The translations under genes were made by a program, and so were the position numbers. The notes below the pieces were generated by a model that did no database searches, had not been told where the DNA came from, and was given only the letters and a program-made list of their open reading frames with translations. A stretch of DNA of 27,144 bases from JBAZKK01 sp964456925 (GTDB taxonomy: Bacteria; Omnitrophota; Gorgyraeia; Gygaellales; Profunditerraquicolaceae), in assembly GCA_964456925.1 (NCBI GenBank), contig CAYWCX010000012.1:1-27144 (forward strand), written 5' to 3'. Below, piece after piece: positions 1 through 6,652 of the stretch; position 1 is the first letter of the stretch; the number at the start of each line of letters is the position of its first letter.

Positions 1-99
1 TTATGGCGATACAGGGCTTTGGTTGGAGGTTTCTATATTTTTAAACACGAATATATTTTGTTATTTAAAAAAGGGAAAGTCCAAAATGCCATTGCTTAG
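1..99 (+). CDS. DNA methyltransferase, C-terminal end only (partial)
   Basis: Frame 1 is open from the first base to a TAG at 97-99 and encodes a 32-residue tail. It contains the string HEYILLFKKGK. A segment of the form HEYIL-[VL]-F-[RK]-K-G is typical of the end of the catalytic domain in DNA N4-cytosine and N6-adenine methyltransferases. The gene body lies upstream of the window, so neither the catalytic motif (DPPY or SPPY type) nor the AdoMet motif can be checked. The next gene, a nuclease-like protein, starts inside this tail with a 14-base overlap, the tight coupling common in type II restriction-modification pairs. Seen: the tail and the overlap. Inferred: methyltransferase identity. 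Confidence 0.55.
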   Translation, partial: LWRYRALVGGFYIFKHEYILLFKKGKVQNAIA

Positions 100-919
100 C
101 GCGAAAGAAGTCAGAAATCTTAAATTAAGCTCGATACCTTTAGAGAAACTTAAGGAATTTGCGGGCAATCTAGGGCAGAATAATACAGGAAGCGCTACAG
201 ATATAATTAAGAGGCTTATTGATATTCAAAATATAGACCCAAAGATAGACACTTTCATTAAGCAGCAATATTCGTTTAGGATAAAAGAGAGAAAGGGCCT
301 AATAAGCGATGAAGATCTAATAAAAGAATTACATAAAGTTAAAGATTTCTCTTGGGGGATAGTCCAAGGGCAACTAGATCAGAAAATTCAGGCTGAATAT
401 GTGAGAAGAATTGTTCGCTATGATGATTTAATCAGCAATGTTAAAGCTAAACTTCATAATGATGTTACCTCTTATGTAATCTGTACTTGGTATAATCACT
501 GGACAACAGTTTTAATTGAAGAACATATAAGCCAGCATCCGAAAGTCATCCCTACTTTAAAAAACATAAAGGGGATTGATATTTTTATGGATGGGCAGCC
601 ATTCGATCTAAAAACAACTTATCTTCCTAGGGATTATGATATACAGGATATGATTAGAAATCCTAAGAATCTAGCAGTCTGGATGTACGAAAATCAGGGT
701 GCTCAGAGATTTGGATCGGATAATAGGTTATTTGTAATTTTACTAGACATGAAAAATCCAGAAGAAAGTTGGAAATTAAAGAGAAATTTAGACTTAGTTT
801 TTTCAAAGATAGATAACTTTTTTACTAAAGAAAAGGTTTCTATTACTGATGAGGTAATTTTTGGTTTTGCTAAGAAAACCTATACAGCGGTTTCTAAAGT
901 TCTAATAATTTCAAATTAG
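86..919 (+). CDS. Putative type II restriction endonuclease, SAP-like N-terminus plus PD-(D/E)xK core
   Basis: This encodes a 277-residue protein from ATG 86. A TTG at 23 is in the same frame, but the frame is open to the window edge and the methyltransferase tail occupies that stretch; a purine-rich GGGAAAG about nine bases ahead supports ATG 86. Residues about 7-45 form two amphipathic helices joined by a Gly-Asn-rich turn, like a SAP DNA-binding motif. Around residues 163-178 the sequence GIDIFMDGQPFDLKTT fits a PD-(D/E)xK nuclease site, with D165 and D174-x-K176 as probable metal and catalytic residues. It overlaps the methyltransferase tail by 14 bases, so it probably cuts DNA that its partner protects. 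Base composition is clearly richer in A and T than every gene downstream, which suggests acquisition by transfer. I do not recognise the subfamily or the recognition site. Confidence 0.6.
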   Translation: MPLLSAKEVRNLKLSSIPLEKLKEFAGNLGQNNTGSATDIIKRLIDIQNIDPKIDTFIKQQYSFRIKERKGLISDEDLIKELHKVKDFSWGIVQGQLDQKIQAEYVRRIVRYDDLISNVKAKLHNDVTSYVICTWYNHWTTVLIEEHISQHPKVIPTLKNIKGIDIFMDGQPFDLKTTYLPRDYDIQDMIRNPKNLAVWMYENQGAQRFGSDNRLFVILLDMKNPEESWKLKRNLDLVFSKIDNFFTKEKVSITDEVIFGFAKKTYTAVSKVLIISN

Positions 920-957
920 AAGAAAACAATATACTGACACGACAAAAAGCTTCATAA

Positions 958-1026
958 GTAATTGAATCTCTTGATGCTCCGTGGTTCGTCTGGCTTCCAA
1001 AGCGGGCAGCTTATCAAGCGGCATAG
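958..1026 (+). pseudogene. Possible remnant of a gene 3' end
   Basis: After the AT-rich endonuclease gene, the composition returns to that of the rest of the window. Here a 22-codon stretch is open from just after a TAA (955-957) to a TAG at 1024-1026. It reads as plausible protein (it includes LDAPWFVWLPKRAAYQAA) but has no start codon or ribosome binding site. It may be the end of a gene cut off when the restriction module arrived. It is too short to identify and could be chance. The rest of 920-1087 holds no clear gene; a weak CATAAT at 1052-1057 is a poor -10 candidate for glmU. Confidence 0.2.
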
Positions 1027-1087
1027 GTTATTTTAGAAACAAAACATATTGCATAATAAAGAATTAGAGGAACGCTGAATTAAATCC

Positions 1088-2356
1088 ATGTCAAAAAAAC
1101 TCGCGGTTATCATATTGGCAGCAGGAAAAAGCACCCGGATGAAATCTCATACCCCCAAGGTGCTCCAGCCGATTTGCGGCCGGCCGGTCTTAAGTTATGT
1201 TCTGGATACGGTGAAGGCGCTTAAGGCAGCGAAGGTAGTGGTGGTTTTGGGGTATCAGCACCGCGAGGTCAGGAAATATCTCCCCCGAGGGATTAAGATA
1301 GTTTTGCAAAAAAGGCTTTTAGGCACTGCCGACGCCGTAAAGGTCGCCCTCCCGGCGCTGGGGAATTTCCGCGGCACCGTCCTCGTTCTCTACGGAGACG
1401 CCCCTTTATTGAAAATAGCCACTGTCAGGGATTTATTGAAACGGCACCTGGAGAATAATGCCGATGCTACCCTTTTGACCGCAAGATTAGAGCAGCCGGC
1501 AGGTTACGGAAGAATCCTTCGGGATAACTGCGGCAGTATCTGTGGCATAATCGAGGAGAATAATGCCGATGACTACGAGAAGGATATCAAAGAGATTAAT
1601 ACCGGGGTCATCTGTTTTGATAAGAAGGTTTTGACGGCCGCCTTAAAAGAGGTCAGGCGCGACAATAGAAAGAAAGAGTATTACCTTACCGATACCGTCA
1701 GTATCATCTATAAGAAAAAGGGGATAATCTATAACCTCGCTATTGCCGACGTCCGGGAGGCGATGGGGATAAATGCGCGTTCGGATTTAGCCCGGGCCAA
1801 CCGCATTATGCAATTGCGCCTGAATGAAGAAATTATGCGTTCCGGGGTGACCATTGTTGACCCCGGCACTACCTTTATTGATTACGGGGCCAGGATCGGA
1901 CAGGACACTACCATTTACCCCTTTACAGTTATAGAAAGAGATGTTAAAATTGGAAAATATTGCAAGATCGGCCCCTTCGCGCATCTGAGGGCCGGTACCC
2001 GCCTGGCAGATAAAGTAGAAATAGGCAATTTTACCGAGGTGGTGCGTTCTACAATCGCCCCCCATACCCTGATGAAACATTTCAGTTATTTGGGCGACAG
2101 CCGTATCGGCCGGGAAGTTAATATCGGCGCAGGCACGGTCACCGCCAATTTTGACGGCAGGGATAAGCATATCAGCGTTGTTAAGGATAAGGCCTTTATC
2201 GGTTCGGATACGGTGCTGGTCGCCCCCCTTAAGATAGGCAGGGGCGCGAAGACCGGCGCCGGCGCAGTGGTAGTGAAGAACAGCAATATCGCCGATTACA
2301 GCGTAGTGGCCGGGGTCCCGGCAAGGGTCATTAAAAAAACGGGAAAGAGGAAATAA
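1088..2356 (+). CDS. glmU: Bifunctional UDP-GlcNAc pyrophosphorylase / glucosamine-1-phosphate N-acetyltransferase
   Basis: GlmU acetylates glucosamine-1-phosphate and then couples it to UTP, giving UDP-GlcNAc for peptidoglycan and lipid A in the cytoplasm. The N-terminal nucleotidyltransferase half opens with the nucleotide loop ILAAGKSTRMKS and the TPKVLQPICGRP segment. From about residue 245 the protein becomes hexapeptide repeats of a left-handed beta helix. In the acetyltransferase half, H331 (in MKHFSYLGD) matches the catalytic His of E. coli GlmU, followed by NIGAGTVTANFDG. At 422 residues it is about 30 shorter than E. coli GlmU, but both sites are intact. An in-frame TGA at 1076 supports ATG 1088; the nearest purine-rich site, AGAGG at 1066-1070, is 17 bases away, which is far. 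It leads the operon; prs follows with no gap. Confidence 0.96.
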   Translation: MSKKLAVIILAAGKSTRMKSHTPKVLQPICGRPVLSYVLDTVKALKAAKVVVVLGYQHREVRKYLPRGIKIVLQKRLLGTADAVKVALPALGNFRGTVLVLYGDAPLLKIATVRDLLKRHLENNADATLLTARLEQPAGYGRILRDNCGSICGIIEENNADDYEKDIKEINTGVICFDKKVLTAALKEVRRDNRKKEYYLTDTVSIIYKKKGIIYNLAIADVREAMGINARSDLARANRIMQLRLNEEIMRSGVTIVDPGTTFIDYGARIGQDTTIYPFTVIERDVKIGKYCKIGPFAHLRAGTRLADKVEIGNFTEVVRSTIAPHTLMKHFSYLGDSRIGREVNIGAGTVTANFDGRDKHISVVKDKAFIGSDTVLVAPLKIGRGAKTGAGAVVVKNSNIADYSVVAGVPARVIKKTGKRK

Positions 2357-3289
2357 ATGGATAAACTATCAATCTTAAGCGGTAATGCCAATATCGCACT
2401 GGCAAGGGATATCTGCAAGTCTTTGAAGGTTAAACTTAGCGATGCCGTCATTGAACGTTTCAGCGAAGGCGAGATTCGCGTCAAGATTAACGAGAACGTG
2501 CGCGGCAAGGATGTATTTGTAATTCAGCCCACCTGTCCACCACCCAATGAAAACCTGATGGAATTATTGATTATGATTGATGCCTTGCGCCGCGCTTCCG
2601 CCCGCCGCATTACCGCGGTGATACCCTATTTCGGTTATGCCCGTCAGGACAGGAAGGACCAGCCGCGGGTGCCGATTACCGCGAAACTGGTGGCTAATCT
2701 TTTGACCGTTTCCGGCGCCAACAGGATTCTCACCATGGACTTGCACGCCGGCCAGATTCAGGGGTTCTTTGACCTGCCGGTGGACCATCTCTTTGCCGTC
2801 GGGGTCTTCGCGGATTACATCAACAAACTCAAGCTCAAGGACCTGGTGATAGTATCCCCCGACGTGGGAGGCATTAAAATGGCGCGCGCTTATGCCAAGA
2901 GATTTGCTGCGCCCCTGGCTATTATCGATAAGAGGCGCGATTCGCCGGATAAGACCGAAGCGATGCACATACTCGGAGAGGTCAAGGGTAAAAACGCGGT
3001 TATCGTAGATGACCTTATCGCTACCGGCAGTTCCCTCATAGAGGCGGCGATAGCGCTTAAGAAGGCCGGGGCATTAAGTATCCGCGCCGCAATCAGCCAC
3101 GGCGTATTATCGGGCCCGGCGCTCGAGCGCATTGATAAATGCAAAGAATTAAAAGAACTGGTGATTACCGACAGTATCCCCATGGATAAGAAACACCCCA
3201 AGGTCAGGATTTTATCGATAGCCGAGCTTCTGGGGGAGGCAATCAGGAGAATCCACAACGAGGAATCCGTGAGTTCCTTATTTGATTGA
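2357..3289 (+). CDS. prs: Ribose-phosphate pyrophosphokinase
   Basis: This enzyme makes PRPP from ribose 5-phosphate and ATP for nucleotide, His and Trp synthesis. Its 310 residues are the usual length. The catalytic flexible loop is present as YARQDRKDQPRVPITAKL, followed by the metal-binding TMDLHAGQIQGFFDLPVDHL region. The PRPP loop reads VDDLIATGSS with D218 and D219; most bacterial Prs proteins have DTAGT or DTGGT here, so Ala replaces the second acidic residue and Ser replaces Gly. It starts at the base after the glmU stop, with its ribosome binding site (AGAGG) inside glmU, so the two are translationally coupled. glmU-prs-rplY-pth is a widely conserved bacterial order. Confidence 0.96.
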   Translation: MDKLSILSGNANIALARDICKSLKVKLSDAVIERFSEGEIRVKINENVRGKDVFVIQPTCPPPNENLMELLIMIDALRRASARRITAVIPYFGYARQDRKDQPRVPITAKLVANLLTVSGANRILTMDLHAGQIQGFFDLPVDHLFAVGVFADYINKLKLKDLVIVSPDVGGIKMARAYAKRFAAPLAIIDKRRDSPDKTEAMHILGEVKGKNAVIVDDLIATGSSLIEAAIALKKAGALSIRAAISHGVLSGPALERIDKCKELKELVITDSIPMDKKHPKVRILSIAELLGEAIRRIHNEESVSSLFD

Positions 3290-3308
3290 AGAAAGAGGTT
3301 AGTTAAAA

Positions 3309-3989
3309 ATGGAAGAGATAGTTTTAGACGCGCAACTAAGGGAAGGATTGGGGCGTTCAAAGGTCAATGCCGTCCGTAAGGGCGGTTTTGTGCCCGGGGT
3401 AGTTTACGGAGAAGGCAAAGGGTCCTTGTCCGTTCAATTTTCGCACCACGAATTAATACGGCTGGCGCATGAGCACCGGCTGGAGAATTCCATCATCAAG
3501 CTCAAGATTAAAAATGACAAGAAGCCGAGCCGTTCCTGTCTGGTGAAGGAAATCCAGTATGACCCGGTCAAGGGCGACATCATCCACCTGGATTTTAACG
3601 AGATTTCTTTAACCGAGGCCATTAAGATTAATGTCCCGGTAGTGGCTAAAGGCGAACCGATGGGGGTAAAGCAGGAAGGCGGCTCTCTCGAGCACATCCT
3701 CTGGGAGATTGAAGTGGAATGTTTGCCTGCGGATATACCCAAAGAGATTGAAGTTGATGTCAGCGCCCTGAAAATCGGCGACAATATCCACGTCAAGGAT
3801 ATTACCTTCCCTGCCAAGGTCAAGGTTCTTAATGAGCCCGACGCGATTGTGCTTTCCGTTGCCGCGCCGATAAAGGAAGAGGTAGCCGCACCGGCGGTAG
3901 AAGGCGCAGAAACGCAGGAACCCGAGGTAATCAAGGAGAAGAAAGAGGTTCCGGCCGAAGAGCAGGAACCCGGGGAAGAGAAAAAGTAG
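3309..3989 (+). CDS. rplY: 50S ribosomal protein L25, long (Ctc/TL5) form
   Basis: L25 binds 5S rRNA in the large subunit. The 226-residue protein is the two-domain CTC/TL5 type. An N-terminal L25 domain starts with LDAQLREGLGRSKVNAVRKGG and contains FVPGVVYG; the C-terminal beta domain (about residues 95-190) contains LDFNEISLTEAIKINVPV and GDNIHVKDI. The last 40 or so residues are a Glu/Lys/Pro-rich, low-complexity tail that is probably disordered, a common ending for long L25 forms. ATG 3309 follows AGAGG at a suitable distance. It lies between prs and pth, the usual position of ctc-type genes. Confidence 0.95.
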   Translation: MEEIVLDAQLREGLGRSKVNAVRKGGFVPGVVYGEGKGSLSVQFSHHELIRLAHEHRLENSIIKLKIKNDKKPSRSCLVKEIQYDPVKGDIIHLDFNEISLTEAIKINVPVVAKGEPMGVKQEGGSLEHILWEIEVECLPADIPKEIEVDVSALKIGDNIHVKDITFPAKVKVLNEPDAIVLSVAAPIKEEVAAPAVEGAETQEPEVIKEKKEVPAEEQEPGEEKK

Positions 3990-4015
3990 CTTGCGGGGCT
4001 TAAAAAGGTTTTAGG

Positions 4016-4600
4016 ATGAGGCTGATCGTAGGCCTGGGTAATCCGGGCAGGCGCTATCTAGATTCAAGACACAACATCGGTTTTACGGCAGTTAAGGCCT
4101 TAGCCAGAAATTGCAAAGGTTCTTTCAAAAAAGAAAGCAGCGTTGCCGCGCTTTCGGCCAGAGTCAGGATTGCCGGAGAGACGGTGATTTTAGCCCTGCC
4201 GCTTGAGTTTATGAATCTTTCCGGCATCGCGTTAGCAGCCCTGCTTAAAAAATACCGCCTGGGCCCGCAGGCGCTTTTGGTTGTCTGCGACGACCTCGAC
4301 CTTGCGCTGGGAAGGCTAAAGATAAAATCCCGCGGTTCTTCCGGAGGGCACCGCGGGCTGCAGTCCATAATAGATGTTTTAGGCACTAAGGATTTCAGCC
4401 GCTTACGGCTGGGGATCGGCAGGCCTTTTAAAAATAGCGATGCCGCAGGGTATGTTTTAGCGGCTTTTACCGGAAAGGAAAAGGAAATAGTCCGTCGCCT
4501 GATAAATAAGGCAGCGGCATGCTGTAAAACCTGGGTCAGCAAGGGAATAACCGAGACGATGAATATCTTCAACAAGAGGAGTAGTAATGAAAAAGTATGA
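4016..4600 (+). CDS. pth: Peptidyl-tRNA hydrolase
   Basis: Pth cleaves the ester bond of peptidyl-tRNAs that fall off ribosomes, recycling tRNA. The sequence opens with MRLIVGLGNPG and has the family's key residues: N9 in GLGNPG, catalytic H19 in SRHNIGF, and D92 in CDDLDL. The SSGGHRGLQSII segment that contacts the tRNA is also present. At 194 residues it is the normal bacterial length. Its last 14 bases overlap the start of rpsF, so translation of the two is probably coupled. Confidence 0.96.
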   Translation: MRLIVGLGNPGRRYLDSRHNIGFTAVKALARNCKGSFKKESSVAALSARVRIAGETVILALPLEFMNLSGIALAALLKKYRLGPQALLVVCDDLDLALGRLKIKSRGSSGGHRGLQSIIDVLGTKDFSRLRLGIGRPFKNSDAAGYVLAAFTGKEKEIVRRLINKAAACCKTWVSKGITETMNIFNKRSSNEKV

Positions 4601-4874
4601 AGCAATGGTTCTCGTAAGACCGGATTTATCCGAAGACGAAAAAAAGGCGCTCTTCAGCCAGATTAACGATACGGTGACCAAGAATAACGGCAAGGTAACG
4701 CAGGCCGATATCTGGCTGGAGAAAAAGAAATTAGTCTTCCCTATCCGCAAATACCGCGAGGGCACGTATTACCTGATGAATTTCACGGTTGCGCCGGCGG
4801 CAATAACCAAGATAAACTACGCTTATAAATTGAACGAGAATATCTTGAGAGTGCTCATTATAAAGATAGAATAA
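4587..4874 (+). CDS. rpsF: 30S ribosomal protein S6
   Basis: S6 is a 95-residue ribosomal protein that pairs with S18 on the platform of the small subunit. The start MKKYEAMVLVRPDLSEDE and the segment YREGTYYLMNF are characteristic. Its length is typical and it has no poly-Glu tail. ATG 4587 lies inside the pth 3' end, with AAGAGGAG ahead of it. In most bacteria ssb or priB and then rpsR follow directly; here two small membrane-protein genes stand between rpsF and ssb. Confidence 0.96.
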   Translation: MKKYEAMVLVRPDLSEDEKKALFSQINDTVTKNNGKVTQADIWLEKKKLVFPIRKYREGTYYLMNFTVAPAAITKINYAYKLNENILRVLIIKIE

Positions 4875-4897
4875 GGTAAACCAAAAGGGGGGTACCT

Positions 4898-5140
4898 ATG
4901 GATGAGCTATTAGTAACGGCGATTTTGCGGAGGGTGTCCTTGGCAATCAGCATGGTCGGTATTATCGGCGGATTGGACCTGATATTCGGCGCGAAGATAA
5001 TCATCGCGGTAAAGCGTCTGTTGGACAAGGCCTATAATTTCGACAAGACTATCAACGACCCCAATAGCAGGAAGTGGTTGGGAGCCATTATGCTCTTTGT
5101 TTCCGTGGTCATGCTCCTGTTATTGATGACGACGAAATAG
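4898..5140 (+). CDS. Unknown 80-residue two-helix membrane protein (paralogue 1)
   Basis: I do not recognise a family. It is exactly 80 residues with two hydrophobic segments, about 12-38 (containing VGIIGGLDLIFGAK) and about 58-77 (LGAIMLFVSVVMLLLLM). A polar, basic loop with a conserved Pro separates them. A GGGGGG run six bases ahead gives ATG 4898 a good ribosome binding site. The next gene encodes another 80-residue protein that aligns without gaps at 27 of 80 positions, including the N-terminal MDE, GLDL, GA and LG. It sits in the S6/SSB/S18/L9 operon, so it should be expressed with the ribosome. Both termini are probably on the same side of the membrane. No catalytic motif is visible. 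Confidence 0.75.
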   Translation: MDELLVTAILRRVSLAISMVGIIGGLDLIFGAKIIIAVKRLLDKAYNFDKTINDPNSRKWLGAIMLFVSVVMLLLLMTTK

Positions 5141-5189
5141 GGGTATAAGTAAAAAACTGCGTAACCTTATTAAAAAAGTGGAGGCGGAT

Positions 5190-5432
5190 ATGGATGAGGT
5201 TATATTCGGCGAAATTTTAAAGAAAATATCCCTAGTTGCGATTATCGTCGGGGCGCTGACGGGTTTAGACCTGCTTTCCGGCGCCAGAGCCCTCTCCGCC
5301 CTTAACAAGATATCCGCGAGAAGGCTTTCGCTTGACGATGCCATAACCCGCCCCATGGCAAGAATTATTTTAGGCGTTGTTTTTCTGGTTATTTGCGTTT
5401 TTCTGCTGTTAGTAGTGCTAAGGACAGGATAA
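5190..5432 (+). CDS. Unknown 80-residue two-helix membrane protein (paralogue 2)
   Basis: This is a tandem paralogue of the preceding gene, also exactly 80 residues. A GTG at 5178 is in frame, but ATG 5190 has GGAGG at the right distance and gives the same MDE start and length as its partner, so I use it. Hydrophobic segments lie at about 13-37 (containing IIVGALTGLDLLSGAR) and about 58-78 (LGVVFLVICVFLLLVVL), with a basic linker. Conserved positions include the Pro and Arg just before helix 2. The pair could form a heterodimer or a small channel-like assembly, but that is a guess. ssb follows after 36 bases. Confidence 0.72.
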   Translation: MDEVIFGEILKKISLVAIIVGALTGLDLLSGARALSALNKISARRLSLDDAITRPMARIILGVVFLVICVFLLLVVLRTG

Positions 5433-5468
5433 TTACGAAGGATTTGCGCTTTTGGAGGAGAGTATAAG

Positions 5469-5933
5469 ATGGCTAATTTCAATAAGGTTTTACTTATCGG
5501 TAATCTGACGAAGGACCCCGAATTGCGCTATACCCCGCAGGGGACGGCGGTAGTAAATTTACGGCTTGCCGTTAACCGCAGGTTCCGCGACCGGAACCAG
5601 GAACTGAAAGAAGAGGTCTGCTTTATCACCGCGGTTGCCTGGGATAAACAGGCGGAGACCTGCAACCAGTATCTCCACAAGGGCAGCCCGGTTTTCATCG
5701 AGGGGAGGCTGCAATCGCGTTCCTGGGAGGATAACGCCGGCCAGAAGCGCAATACCATTGAGGTGCGCGCAGAGCGCATTCAATTTTTAAGCAGTGCCGG
5801 CGGGCAAAGAGAAAGCGCCGCCGCCGAAGAGGTAACTGAACCGTCGTCGAGCGCACCACCGGCATCCACCGAATCATCCTGGTTAGAAGAAAGCGAGGGC
5901 GAAACTAATGTTAACGAGGGGCAAGTTTCCTAG
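5469..5933 (+). CDS. ssb: Single-stranded DNA-binding protein
   Basis: SSB coats single-stranded DNA in replication and repair. Residues 1-110 are a clear OB fold: NKVLLIGNLTKDPELRYTPQG, FITAVAWDKQAETCNQYL and VFIEGRLQSRSWED match bacterial SSBs. The rest is a Ser/Pro/Glu-rich linker. The usual acidic tip (DDDIPF-like, the docking site for partner proteins) is missing; the protein ends NVNEGQVS. No such tip appears in the other frames at the 3' end either. The last 26 bases overlap rpsR. The ribosome binding site GGAGGAG precedes ATG 5469. Identity is secure; the missing tip is what is seen in this assembly. Confidence 0.95.
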   Translation: MANFNKVLLIGNLTKDPELRYTPQGTAVVNLRLAVNRRFRDRNQELKEEVCFITAVAWDKQAETCNQYLHKGSPVFIEGRLQSRSWEDNAGQKRNTIEVRAERIQFLSSAGGQRESAAAEEVTEPSSSAPPASTESSWLEESEGETNVNEGQVS

Positions 5934-6174
5934 AAAGCCAAAGACCGCCAGAAAAAAAGGGCTCTTTACCAGAAAAAAAATCTGCCGTTTCTGCGCGGAT
6001 AAATCCCGGACTATCGATTACAAGGATTTAAGAACCCTGGAATCTTTTATCAAAGAAAGGGGCAAGATTGTTTCCAGCCGTTTCTCCGGAAACTGCCTGA
6101 AGCACCAACGCAGATTATCCGAGGCAATACGCAGGGCGCGTTTTATCGCGCTGATATCCTGCGCCCCCAATTAA
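5908..6174 (+). CDS. rpsR: 30S ribosomal protein S18, zinc-binding (C+) form
   Basis: S18 binds next to S6 on the 30S platform. This 88-residue protein contains ICRFCADKSRTIDYKDL and GNCLKHQRRLSEAIRRARF. The CxxC plus CxxH pattern marks the metal-binding C+ form; E. coli S18 lacks these ligands. It overlaps ssb by 26 bases, and rplI follows after 12 bases, so the three are probably translated as a unit. The end, LISCAPN, is slightly longer than in short forms. Confidence 0.95.
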   Translation: MLTRGKFPRKPKTARKKGLFTRKKICRFCADKSRTIDYKDLRTLESFIKERGKIVSSRFSGNCLKHQRRLSEAIRRARFIALISCAPN

Positions 6175-6186
6175 AACAGGACAGCG

Positions 6187-6630
6187 ATGGAGGTAATCCT
6201 TACCAAAGACGTGGAAAAACTCGGCAAGGCCGGCGAGGCGGTGAAGGTAAAAGACGGCTTTGGCCGTAATTTCCTTATCCCGCGGGGCCTGGCGGTGTTT
6301 TCCAACGCCGCCAACCTTAAGAAGCTGGAAGCGGAGAAGCAAAAGAGGCTCCAGCAGCAGGAAAAGGCCAAGTCTGTTGCCGGGCAATTGAGGGACAGGT
6401 TAGCAAATCTCTCCCTGACGCTGGCGGTTTTAACCCACGAAGATGAGAAACTCTACGGCAGCATCGGCGAAGCGGAGATCGTGGGCGCCTTAAAAGAGGA
6501 AGGCTTCGATATCGATAAGAATGCTGTCGTTTTGAAGGAACCCATCAGGACCCTGGGGATTTTTGAGGTCCCTCTTGTCCTGCATCCCGAGGTTTCTGCC
6601 AAAATAAAAGTCTGGGTCGTAAAGAAATAA
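6187..6630 (+). CDS. rplI: 50S ribosomal protein L9
   Basis: L9 is the elongated two-domain protein that binds 23S rRNA near the L1 stalk. At 147 residues it is standard. The N-terminal domain has MEVILTKDVEKLGKAGE and GFGRNFLIPRGLA. A connecting helix rich in Lys, Glu and Gln (about residues 41-75) leads to the C-terminal domain with DEKLYGSIGEAEI. It follows rpsR after 12 bases and comes just before dnaB, the usual rpsR-rplI-dnaB order. Confidence 0.96.
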   Translation: MEVILTKDVEKLGKAGEAVKVKDGFGRNFLIPRGLAVFSNAANLKKLEAEKQKRLQQQEKAKSVAGQLRDRLANLSLTLAVLTHEDEKLYGSIGEAEIVGALKEEGFDIDKNAVVLKEPIRTLGIFEVPLVLHPEVSAKIKVWVVKK

Positions 6631-6652
6631 TTAACGCCGCAAGTTGAAAATT

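Noticed and set aside
1787..2286. Long minus-strand frames opposite glmU, and similar ones opposite prs, rplY, pth, lpxD and lpxI
   Set aside because: They lie opposite clearly conserved genes, lack ribosome binding sites and resemble no protein family; they are compositional shadows.
5178..5189. GTG start four codons upstream for the second 80-residue paralogue
   Set aside because: GGAGG lies right ahead of ATG 5190, which also gives the same length and N-terminus as the first paralogue.
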